The notes under the pieces: model-generated
What the model was told of the DNA's origin: nothing
Database searches by the model: none
Seen by the model: only the letters and a program-made list of their open reading frames with translations
In this document: positions 16,418 to 24,575 of the stretch, piece by piece
How the letters are laid out: each line of letters starts with the position of its first letter
Numbering within the stretch: the stretch's first letter is position 1
Translations under genes and position numbers: made by a program
NCBI RefSeq assembly: GCF_014698735.1
Contig: NZ_JACJTQ010000001.1
Coordinates: 186,001-250,000, forward strand
DNA from: Anabaena catenula FACHB-362
Lineage (GTDB): Bacteria > Cyanobacteriota > Cyanobacteriia > Cyanobacteriales > Nostocaceae
DNA: 64,000 nt
Direction of reading: 5' to 3'

Positions 16418-17623
16418 TTGATTTCAGACAAACAACGAGAATTACTAGAAAGTTTTATAGTTGACAATGAAGATTTAGAAGAACTAGAAAAAAAACTAGC
16501 TGAGTTCAATATTTTTGAAGCTATTGGTGTAGTAAGACAAGAAATTAGGCATTCAAATTTTTTAGCATTTCTTTTAGATCCATCTCAAACCCATAGACTT
16601 CGTGATGTCTTTCTGAAGCAATTTCTGAAGCGCGTGCTTTTAGAAAAGGATAACCCTATAGATACAATTCGTCATGCTGATATAGATATAGCTGATTTGA
16701 CAGATGCGGAAGTTAGTCGTGAGAAGCACTATATTGATATTCTCATACATTCACCACGGCATAAATTAGTATGTGTTATAGAAAATAAAATTTATTCTGG
16801 AGAACATTCAAATCAACTAAAAAAATACGAAGATACTATTAACAGACACTATAAGGGGTGTCAAGCAATTTTTATTTATTTAACCCCGGAAGGAAGTCCA
16901 CCATCTGAACCAAATTGGAGAATTTACAACTACTATAAAGTGGTTGAAATAATTGATAGTATTTGTATAAGTCATAAATCTACTCTTGGTGCAGATATTT
17001 ACACATTCATGAGACATTATTCTACATTAATTAGGAGACATATTGTGAGTGATTCAGAAATTGCAGAACTTTGCCGCGAAATTTATTTTAAGCATAAGCA
17101 AGCTCTTGATTTAATATTTGAACATCGTCCAGATTTACAATCAAAAATATTATCTGAGAAAATTGATAAATTAGTAAAGGAATTACTAAAACCATATATT
17201 GACTCTCAGAAAATATTTGTAGATTATTACCCAGGAAGTATAGACTTTGGTCCTAGAGACTGGGAAAATAAGTTCCCTAAGTGTTCTATTTATTTTAAAT
17301 TCGACTATCGTTATGATGATGTTAAAGTTATACTCCAAATTGGACCAATCAACAACAATCAAAATGTTCGCAATAATATATTTGAATTAGCACACAATCC
17401 AAAGTATTCAAAACTTTTTAAACCAACAAAAAAGCAGATAAATAAAGACAGAATAACTATTTATAATCTGCAAATTTTAAGAAAAAGCAATTATGAAGAT
17501 GTGGATATTGAGGATATAAGAAAAGAAATTCTGGATTTTTGGAATGATTTTATTGAAAATGACTTTGTATCTATAGAGAAGATAATCAGTGAAAATATAG
17601 AGATGATTTTGAATGATAATTGA
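16418..17623 (+). CDS. PD-(D/E)XK nuclease superfamily protein (PDDEXK_4-like)
   Basis: A 401-residue protein starting at a TTG (RBS-like GGCGGGG about 10 nt upstream). The N-terminal third has EAIGVVRQEIRHSNFLAFLLDP, the usual opening of this family. The core is YIDILIHSPRHKLVCVIENKIYSGEHSNQLKKYE, giving the D, E-x-K and Q residues of the PD-(D/E)XK site. The C-terminal half is AT-rich, lysine-rich and unassigned. Base composition is much more AT-rich than the flanking core genes, suggesting transfer. Its final codons merge with the second trpE-terminus copy: homology begins around 17611, inside the last few codons. Confidence 0.8.
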   Translation: MISDKQRELLESFIVDNEDLEELEKKLAEFNIFEAIGVVRQEIRHSNFLAFLLDPSQTHRLRDVFLKQFLKRVLLEKDNPIDTIRHADIDIADLTDAEVSREKHYIDILIHSPRHKLVCVIENKIYSGEHSNQLKKYEDTINRHYKGCQAIFIYLTPEGSPPSEPNWRIYNYYKVVEIIDSICISHKSTLGADIYTFMRHYSTLIRRHIVSDSEIAELCREIYFKHKQALDLIFEHRPDLQSKILSEKIDKLVKELLKPYIDSQKIFVDYYPGSIDFGPRDWENKFPKCSIYFKFDYRYDDVKVILQIGPINNNQNVRNNIFELAHNPKYSKLFKPTKKQINKDRITIYNLQILRKSNYEDVDIEDIRKEILDFWNDFIENDFVSIEKIISENIEMILNDN

Positions 17624-17823
17624 ATAGTGCGATAGCGTTCGCGTAGCGTCTCGTAGAGAAGCGCTCCGAAGGAATCGCAATTCGGACGATGGTACTGCAT
17701 AATCATACCGTCACAGTCCAAGCAGGAGCCGGTTTGGTAGCTGATTCAGAACCAGAAAAGGAATACGAGGAAACACTGAATAAAGCCAGAGGATTATTAG
17801 AAGCAATTCGTTGTTTGCGGTGA
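17611..17823 (+). pseudogene. displaced trpE 3' end, copy 2 (interrupted by a 42-bp repeat)
   Basis: Homologous to about 14500-14665 of trpE, same orientation. From 17689 to the stop it aligns for 135 bp with 12 differences, all synonymous or in the stop codon by my count. The upstream part is broken by about 42 bp of palindromic repeat at a HIP1 site, which introduces an in-frame TAG. It encodes [20 protein letters not shown] and onward like the intact gene. Confidence 0.92.
17634..17675. repeat. 42-bp palindromic repeat inserted in a HIP1 site
   Basis: Against intact trpE (GTGCGATCGCTATTCGG), copy 2 reads GTGCGAT, then AGCGTTCGCGTAGCGTCTCG and a further ~22 bp, then ATCGCAATTCGG. The insert is bounded by a duplicated AT. 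It therefore defines the exact length and target of one such element. Confidence 0.8.
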
Positions 17824-17829
17824 ATTTCA

Positions 17830-17865
17830 TAAAAAAGTAGAGACAAAAAATTTTTCTGTCTCCAC
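17830..17865 (-). terminator. rho-independent terminator of folE
   Basis: On the minus strand the sequence forms a stem GTGGAGACA/TGTCTCTAC with A/T pairs closing the loop, followed by a run of six T. It lies 50 bp beyond the folE stop. Confidence 0.75.
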
Positions 17866-17915
17866 ACCACAAGTGCCAAATATAATAAATCAACGCCAAC
17901 AGCAACTAGTTATGT

Positions 17916-18566
17916 TTAGTGAAAATTGGCGCTGTGCCGAATCAAATTCATAAACTCCTCACGAGTCCGACCATCTTCTGCAAACACGCCACGCATGGCA
18001 CTAGTCACAGTCCAAGAACCAGGTTTCTGCACACCCCTCATTACCATACACATATGAGTTGCTTCTATAACTACAGCAACTCCTTGGGGTTTGAGTAACC
18101 CTTGCAGTGCGTCAGCAATTTGCACTGTGAGACGTTCCTGCACTTGCAACCGTCGTGCATACATTTCACAAATGCGCGCAATTTTAGATAATCCTATCAC
18201 CTTACCATTGGGAATATAGGCTACATGAGCGCGACCAATAATCGGTAGGATATGATGCTCACAGGAACTGAAAATATCAATGTCCCGAATTAATACCATT
18301 TCATTGGCATCTTCTTTGAAAACTGCTCCATTGAGGAGTTCATCTAAAGATTCATCATATCCCTTGGTGAGAAACTGCAAAGCTTTTACAACTCGTTTAG
18401 GAGTGTCTTTTAACCCTTCACGATCAGGATTTTCTCCTAATCCAATCAGCAAAGTACGTACAGCCTGAACCATTTCTGCTTCTGTGACAGTTGGCTGTTG
18501 CTGAGTAGATATAGATGATACTAATTGAGCAACAGAATTTATATCGGGACTAATCGATAGAGTCAT
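17916..18566 (-). CDS. folE: GTP cyclohydrolase I (type IA)
   Basis: The 216-residue enzyme makes 7,8-dihydroneopterin triphosphate from GTP, the first step of folate (and pteridine/queuosine-type) synthesis. It has the zinc ligands of type IA enzymes: SSCEHH and, later, [12 protein letters not shown], plus [23 protein letters not shown] and the C-terminal TREEFMNLI. It is therefore the zinc-dependent FolE1 type, not FolE2. The gene follows cobW by about 107 bp on the same strand; no separate Zur-like box was seen, so read-through from cobW is likely. A cyanobacterium would normally have another folE elsewhere, so this may be a stress paralogue; that is inference. Confidence 0.93.
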   Translation of the reverse strand: MTLSISPDINSVAQLVSSISTQQQPTVTEAEMVQAVRTLLIGLGENPDREGLKDTPKRVVKALQFLTKGYDESLDELLNGAVFKEDANEMVLIRDIDIFSSCEHHILPIIGRAHVAYIPNGKVIGLSKIARICEMYARRLQVQERLTVQIADALQGLLKPQGVAVVIEATHMCMVMRGVQKPGSWTVTSAMRGVFAEDGRTREEFMNLIRHSANFH

Positions 18567-18672
18567 TTGCTATGTTTGAGCGGTATAAGTTATGAACTGA
18601 TTAACGGCAGATTAGCAAACACTTCACTTTTGTTTGAAACTTACAAAGTGAATGATTATTAACATATCTTAA

Positions 18673-19683
18673 TCATAACAGACATTCATTAAGTTTTGTG
18701 TAAATTTCCTGAGTATTCAACTTTCTGCCAATAAAAACCACCTGATTTTTAGGTGAAGTTTGCCATTCATCAGCGTGTAAGTTGTAACGGGGTCCACTCA
18801 GTTGAAAAATATGGCGCAACTCACTATCACTAAACCATAAAATGCCCTTAGCTCGAAATACATCTTGCGGCATTTCTTCAGTCAGAAAATTCTCAAATTT
18901 ATGCACATCAAATGGTCTATCACTTTGGAAAGAAATCGAAATAAAACCATCATTCTCTAAATGATGAGAGTGATGATGATGATGTTCATGTTCATGATGA
19001 TGAGTATCTTTATCATCAATAGCAATATACTCATCTATAGGAGTTAAATCAACATCTAAAATAAGCGGTAACGCAACTTCTCCATATTTAGTATGCAGAA
19101 TTCTCGCAGAATCTTTCAAATCATGGATGAAATTTTCTACTTCTTGCAGTTTTTCTGAAGGAACAAGATCTGTTTTATTCAGAAGAATAATATCTCCATA
19201 GGTGATCTGTTTTAAAGCAGCTTCACTTTGAAAATGTTCTTCATTAAATGTTTCCGCATCTACTACTGTCAGAATCGAGTCAATTTTTGTTAAATCTCTC
19301 AATTCCGTACCCAAAAAAGTTAAAATAATTGGTAGTGGGTCAGCGACACCAGTAGTTTCAATAACCAGATAATCAATGCGTTCTTCTCGTTCTAAAACCC
19401 GATAAACAGCATCAACTAAACCATCATTTATTGTGCAGCATATACAGCCATTGCTGAGTTCTACCATATCTTGGTCTACAGAAACTAGCAATTGGCTATC
19501 AATATTAATATCACCAAATTCATTTACAAGTACCGCAACTTTTAAATCTTGTTTATTCTTGAGAATTTGATTTAAAAGCGTAGTTTTACCAGTTCCTAAA
19601 AATCCCGTAATGATAGTTACAGGCATTCCCAGCTTGGGAATATCAATGCTTGGGTTTGAAGTTTGTTGTGTGAGAGTGGTCAT
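18673..19683 (-). CDS. COG0523/CobW-family metal-chaperone GTPase
   Basis: A 336-residue G3E GTPase. It shows the P-loop ITGFLGTGKTTLL, the family's metal motif NGCICCTI (CxCC), ETTGVADPLP, the base-recognition NKTD, and a histidine-rich stretch HHHEHEHHHHHSHH before the C-terminal domain. COG0523 proteins with such features, next to paralogues of zinc enzymes and Zur boxes, are thought to deliver or reallocate zinc. A Zur-like box (19793-19807) lies about 110 bp upstream. The neighbours folE (a zinc enzyme) and hemB fit a zinc-starvation response. A role with cobalt is less likely because no cobalamin gene is near. Confidence 0.9.
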   Translation of the reverse strand: MTTLTQQTSNPSIDIPKLGMPVTIITGFLGTGKTTLLNQILKNKQDLKVAVLVNEFGDINIDSQLLVSVDQDMVELSNGCICCTINDGLVDAVYRVLEREERIDYLVIETTGVADPLPIILTFLGTELRDLTKIDSILTVVDAETFNEEHFQSEAALKQITYGDIILLNKTDLVPSEKLQEVENFIHDLKDSARILHTKYGEVALPLILDVDLTPIDEYIAIDDKDTHHHEHEHHHHHSHHLENDGFISISFQSDRPFDVHKFENFLTEEMPQDVFRAKGILWFSDSELRHIFQLSGPRYNLHADEWQTSPKNQVVFIGRKLNTQEIYTKLNECLL

Positions 19684-19792
19684 ATTTAAACCTCGTTAAT
19701 GAAAATTCTGGAATTTTGTTTGAAATTAGTCAAACAAGCAGGTTTAAGCTGTGTTGGGACTAGGTTAATGAACTGACCATATGAAATTAAAA

Positions 19793-19807
19793 CGAGAATC
19801 GTTATCA
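19793..19807 (-). promoter_or_regulatory. Zur-like operator upstream of cobW
   Basis: CGAGAATCGTTATCA, a 7-1-7 imperfect palindrome close to the cyanobacterial Zur pattern TGATAATNATTATCA. It shares the core GAATCGTTAT-type centre with the box before hemB, which strengthens both. Confidence 0.65.
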
Positions 19808-19945
19808 ATATAGCGCAAAAAAGTCTGAATGTGACAACTTGGCTGAAAAAACTCAATTTTTGGAAAAATACAAGACATCGACAGAATTTAAATATCTGTT
19901 CAAATGTGTGTAATTAATTCTGTCGGAGTACTTACCAATCCCCAA

Positions 19946-20947
<1,002 letters not shown>

Positions 20948-20957
20948 TTATTTAAAA

Positions 20958-20972
20958 TGATAATCGTTATTA
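20958..20972 (-). promoter_or_regulatory. Zur-like operator immediately upstream of hemB
   Basis: TGATAATCGTTATTA is a near-palindrome matching the Zur consensus at 12 of 14 specified positions. It ends 17 bp before the hemB start codon, so bound repressor would cover the leader or promoter. Confidence 0.75.
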
Positions 20973-21089
20973 TACTCTAATTCAACACAGATGCAAGTTG
21001 GGTTGAGGAATGAAACCTTTAATATCGCCATAGGCTTAGTGTTAACTCTGAAACTGTTTGTAAAAGTTTTAACTAACCACATGATGTCT

Positions 21090-21224
21090 ATGATATTGCC
21101 TAATCATACCGTCACAGTCCAAGTCGGTGCAGGTTTAGTCGCTGATTCAGATCCAGAAAAGGAGTACGAGGAAACACTAAATAAAGCCAGATGATTGTTA
21201 GAAGCAATTCGTTGTTTGCGTTAA
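21090..21224 (+). pseudogene. displaced trpE 3' end, copy 3 (decayed)
   Basis: 135 bp aligned to trpE 14531-14665, same orientation, encoding a version of [20 protein letters not shown]. It has an in-frame TGA in place of the glycine codon after NKAR, and several residue changes (for example A to V, E to D). It is the most decayed copy and the farthest from trpE. The stretch 20973-21089 before it holds no recognisable gene. Confidence 0.9.
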
Positions 21225-21240
21225 ATTAAGTATATAGGAC

Positions 21241-21272
21241 TCCTATTTGATTTTTGTTGGCGTAGCGCGCTG
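21241..21272. repeat. short dispersed repeat (TATTTGATTTTTGTTGG type)
   Basis: TATTTGATTTTTGTTGGCGT followed by AGCGCGCTG is closely matched at 12244-12275 just after the WD40-KAP gene. Both copies are intergenic. The nature of the element is unknown. Confidence 0.5.
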
Positions 21273-21306
21273 ATAAATTACGTACACAAAAAGACGAGTA
21301 AGGAAT

Positions 21307-21939
21307 ATGAATACAACACCCTCTAAAAGCGAAACCGATGAAATACTCAAGTGGTTGAACCGTAACCGCCAAATGTTATTAGATTTATATAAAAATCAAT
21401 ATGTTGCTTATAATGCCAATGGGATAATTGCACATAGCGAAAACTTACGCGAAGTTTTAGAATTAGCGAGTGCTGCAAAACAAACGTTTTTAATTTATTT
21501 AGTTCCCCGTCGCACTGCTTCTATAGAAATTTTACCAATTCGCTTTCGCACCGTTGCCCGTCATGATTGGCAACCAAATTATAGTGTTAATTTAAAGCAC
21601 AGAGATATAGAATTTTCTACAACAATGTTAGTAGATTCTGGTGCTGAATTGAGTTTAATTTCCTTGAAAGTAGGTCAAGATTTAGGCTATGCTTTAGCTG
21701 ATGCAGAATCAACTTTATTGGCAGAAACTATAGGTGGCAGAGTTGAGTATGTTTTACGTAATGTAGAAATGACAATTGATGGACATAATGTTATTGCTCC
21801 TGTAGCATGGTTACAAACCAATACAGGTGGAGAACAATTACTGTTAGGGAGAGAAGTTGTATTTGATAAATTCAATATTGAATTTAGGCAAGCTGAGGAG
21901 AAAATTATTTTTGCATGGCGTGAAGATTTGCAGCCATAA
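21307..21939 (+). CDS. retropepsin-like aspartyl protease domain protein
   Basis: A 210-residue protein. The N-terminal ~65 residues (ILKWLNRNRQMLLDLYKNQYVAYN and following) resemble DUF5678. The C-terminal ~120 residues form a single retropepsin-like lobe with the catalytic triplet in MLVDSGAELSLIS (DSG) and the second motif EQLLLGREVVFDKFNIEF. Retropepsins act as dimers. Two-domain proteins of this type are common and uncharacterised in filamentous cyanobacteria. It is the first gene after the trpE-terminus array. Confidence 0.75.
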   Translation: MNTTPSKSETDEILKWLNRNRQMLLDLYKNQYVAYNANGIIAHSENLREVLELASAAKQTFLIYLVPRRTASIEILPIRFRTVARHDWQPNYSVNLKHRDIEFSTTMLVDSGAELSLISLKVGQDLGYALADAESTLLAETIGGRVEYVLRNVEMTIDGHNVIAPVAWLQTNTGGEQLLLGREVVFDKFNIEFRQAEEKIIFAWREDLQP

Positions 21940-21943
21940 ACAT

Positions 21944-21981
21944 TGTCTGATAGCGTAGCGTGGCGCAAGTCATATCAGACA
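21944..21981. repeat. 38-bp hairpin element bounded by TGTCTGAT/ATCAGACA
   Basis: An 8-bp terminal inverted repeat, TGTCTGAT and ATCAGACA, encloses AGCGTAGCGTGGCGCAAGTC and a final AT. Copies in the opposite orientation lie at 7328-7357 and 27651-27684. The element lies between convergent genes and may act as a transcription end. Confidence 0.7.
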
Positions 21982-21986
21982 GTAAA

Positions 21987-22439
21987 TTACTGATTATCTC
22001 TCCAATTTTCTAAAGAAAAATTAATTACAGTTTTGATTCTGATAAAATCAGTATCAGCCGAAACTAACGTTAATTGATTACGAACTACTATTGCTGTTAT
22101 CCAAAGGTCATTTTCATCAAAACCTAATTGAGTGATTTTAGTCGTTTGACGTTTAGTTTTTTGCTTTGATCCAAATTTGTTAATTAATCCTGCTTTTATT
22201 TGTCCATAAATTTTAGCAGTTACATCATCTACATAATAAACTCGAATATCTGCGAGAAATTGCTCAATACGAGTTAAATTTTCTTCTTTATAACTAGAAT
22301 TTTCTGCCATATAAGTTAGCTCACCTACTGTGATAATAGTAGTAGCTATATTCGTTTCTCCAACTTCCTGTATATAATCAAGAACCGTCTGATTTTTCAG
22401 AAAAATTAAACTACAATGATTAGTGTCTAAAAGATACAT
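21987..22439 (-). CDS. VapC-type PIN-domain toxin
   Basis: About 150 residues beginning MYLLDTNHCSLIF, with PIN-domain acidic residues at LLDTN, VGELTYMAEN and the later DENDLWITAIVVRNQLTLVSADTDF. All four acidic positions expected for a PIN ribonuclease are present. The start is taken at the ATG at 22439, overlapping the antitoxin stop (TGATG); an in-frame GTG at 22442 is an alternative. The C-terminus FSLENWR is typical of this VapC group. Confidence 0.85.
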   Translation of the reverse strand: MYLLDTNHCSLIFLKNQTVLDYIQEVGETNIATTIITVGELTYMAENSSYKEENLTRIEQFLADIRVYYVDDVTAKIYGQIKAGLINKFGSKQKTKRQTTKITQLGFDENDLWITAIVVRNQLTLVSADTDFIRIKTVINFSLENWRDNQ

Positions 22440-22711
22440 CACTCAAAAGGATTAATACGATTATTAATTTTCACTTTACCTCTGGTTTCAGAGACTAACT
22501 CCAGACATTCTTCTAAGTCGTCCCCTACCCATGTACCAGCATGACGTAAAATTGAACCTCCTGAAGCTGGCCTATAGTTAGTTTTTTCTGATAAATTTGT
22601 TTCTTGTTTATATTTAATAAATTCGACAAATTCATCAATAACTTTTAAATTTTCTGGTAAAATCGTTAATAAATTTTGTTCGATTTTTTGTCTTAATTCA
22701 AGAGAGTTCAT
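22439..22711 (-). CDS. VapB-type antitoxin (DUF2281-like)
   Basis: About 90 residues: MNSLELRQKIEQNLLTILPENLKVIDEFVEFIKYKQ, a helical opening like DUF2281 antitoxins, then a glycine-rich segment and an acidic, probably disordered tail that would engage the PIN toxin. The ATG at 22711 is chosen because GGTGG lies about 9 nt upstream; a GTG at 22723 is possible. Its stop overlaps the toxin start. Confidence 0.75.
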   Translation of the reverse strand: MNSLELRQKIEQNLLTILPENLKVIDEFVEFIKYKQETNLSEKTNYRPASGGSILRHAGTWVGDDLEECLELVSETRGKVKINNRINPFE

Positions 22712-22839
22712 AATTTTGACCACCTAATTGCAATTAATATGTTTTAATTTTATAAATATTGATTTTTGATAATGATAAAATTATAGCATAAATTCGGGGT
22801 ACTGAAAACTCTATTCCAAAAATCATTAAATCAAAATTG

Positions 22840-22882
22840 TCTGAATCAGGATATCCAGGATTTAAGGATTGACAGGATGTAT
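22840..22882. repeat. 'aggattt' dispersed repeat block
   Basis: TGTCTGAATCAGGATATCCA then GGATTTAAGGATTGACAGGATG repeats the pattern at 1801-1880. It lies just downstream of the dynamin-like gene stop codon. Confidence 0.6.
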
Positions 22883-22892
22883 TTCAGATTTA

Positions 22893-24554
22893 CTACTTGA
22901 CTAATTGTTTAATCTCCTGCTTTATCTCCTGACGTTTATTCTCAATTTGAGTTAATATCTCATGTTTGGACTGGTCAAAACTTCTCAACTCTTGCTGATT
23001 ATTTTCAATATCATTTAATTCCTCATCATAGAAAATTATAGCTTCTTCAATGTTTAATTCATACTTTTCTACCATTTCTTCGGCTACCTTTCTGAACTCT
23101 TCTCTTACCTGGTTTCTAGCATTACGTAGCTGACGTTGATTTTCTTGATAATCGTATTCTTCTTTTGCTGTCATAGCTGCATCAAATAAGACACCAGCAC
23201 CAGCAATAAATGGTCCGAAACCTTTAATGAATTTAGCACCATTCACAGCACCCCAAGGTTTAAATTTAAAACCCAGAAATTTTCCTATATTATAAACTAA
23301 ATCTCTGGATACTTTGGATGATAATTTTCCCAGTTCTTGCAGGATTTTACCACCTTGTTTTTCTAATATTGATTTTCCAAATTTATCAGCAATATTTGGA
23401 TCGTTAATTCTTTTATCATCTACTAAATTAATAGTTATTTCCCTATCAATAGTTTTACCTAATGGAGAGTTTTGTAATTCTTCTAATTTATCTTGAAGAG
23501 TTGTTAATTCTTCTTCTAAAGCAACTTGAATTTTTACTATTATCTTCTCTGACAAAGTGGTAATTTCTTTTGTGACTTTTTCTAGTTCTCTCTTAATCTC
23601 TTCCTCAGTATGGTGTCCATCAATCATACTAGCTATTTTTTCACCTAGCATGATCACTTCATGTTTAAGTTTAGCTAATTCAGAACAATAAGCGTTTCTC
23701 GCTCTAGTTTGAGATGCTTTTATTATGCCTTTTTTGCGTCGTAATATCTCCAATAAATCACGGGTTATTTTATCACCTGTACTTAAAAAGTTTAGTGATT
23801 TCTCCAGTGTATCAACAGCACGATGTAAAGGAGTAACTAATTTAGCGGAAAGTTCATTTTTTTGAATTAGCTTTTGCAGAGAATCAAGAAAATCATTAAA
23901 GTTAGATTTAGTTTGTAAAGATTGCTGATATTTGATATATTTAGGGTCTTGAGATTTGAGGTAGGAATCAGCATCAATAAAACAGGTGTAGAATTGTTGA
24001 GGATAATATGGTTCTATAACTTGTGTAATTGTTGATAATAAATCTTGGGGACTTCCTGATTCACGACTCATTTTATTAACTACTAGCACCATTTGGCCAA
24101 CTCTTTGCATTTGGTTAGCTACGGTTTGGAAAAATGCTGCACCTTGGGGGTTAAATAATTCATTGGGAACGACAAACACCAATAAATCACATTTAGAAAT
24201 TCTTTCTAGGGTAATATCATCATGTTCTGTATTACCTGCATAAATTCCTGGTGTATCTAATAGTAATACATCTTGCCAAGCATATTCTGTAACCTTATCA
24301 GTACATATTTCTGCACTAATTCTCACGCTTTCATCTCCAGTTAATGCTTTAATTAAGGTGGATTTACCAGCATTGTACTGTCCAATAAAAGCAATAGATA
24401 GTTGTTTCTGTTGTTGATATTCTTGCCAAAAATTTTGAAAATCATCAACTAATTTTTTAACTTCATCTTCTGTCCGAATTTCTAAAATATCTATTGTTTC
24501 TTGGCAAAGTTGGTTAACTTTCTGGGATTTAGCATTAAATTGAAAACTTGACAT
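22893..24554 (-). CDS. dynamin-like GTPase, second gene of a pair
   Basis: A 553-residue protein with a dynamin-family GTPase at the N-terminus: G1 GQYNAGKST (residues 58-66), a switch-region threonine in ICTDKVTEY, G3 DTPG (100-103) and G4 VVNKMS. Long helical regions (~235-360 and 480-553) flank a hydrophobic stretch (FGPFIAGAGVLFDAAM, ~440-455) that could contact membrane. Bacterial dynamin-like proteins remodel or tether membranes and often occur as co-encoded pairs that form hetero-oligomers; this one follows its partner by 21 bp. Some pairs protect against phage or envelope stress. The specific role here is unknown. Confidence 0.85.
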   Translation of the reverse strand: MSSFQFNAKSQKVNQLCQETIDILEIRTEDEVKKLVDDFQNFWQEYQQQKQLSIAFIGQYNAGKSTLIKALTGDESVRISAEICTDKVTEYAWQDVLLLDTPGIYAGNTEHDDITLERISKCDLLVFVVPNELFNPQGAAFFQTVANQMQRVGQMVLVVNKMSRESGSPQDLLSTITQVIEPYYPQQFYTCFIDADSYLKSQDPKYIKYQQSLQTKSNFNDFLDSLQKLIQKNELSAKLVTPLHRAVDTLEKSLNFLSTGDKITRDLLEILRRKKGIIKASQTRARNAYCSELAKLKHEVIMLGEKIASMIDGHHTEEEIKRELEKVTKEITTLSEKIIVKIQVALEEELTTLQDKLEELQNSPLGKTIDREITINLVDDKRINDPNIADKFGKSILEKQGGKILQELGKLSSKVSRDLVYNIGKFLGFKFKPWGAVNGAKFIKGFGPFIAGAGVLFDAAMTAKEEYDYQENQRQLRNARNQVREEFRKVAEEMVEKYELNIEEAIIFYDEELNDIENNQQELRSFDQSKHEILTQIENKRQEIKQEIKQLVK

Positions 24555-24575
24555 TGTTTTATTCTCCTGATGTAG

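Noticed and set aside
20991-21194. 67-codon ORF ending in trpE-like sequence
   Set aside because: Its second half is the third displaced trpE terminus with a premature stop; the first half has no recognisable family or ribosome binding site.
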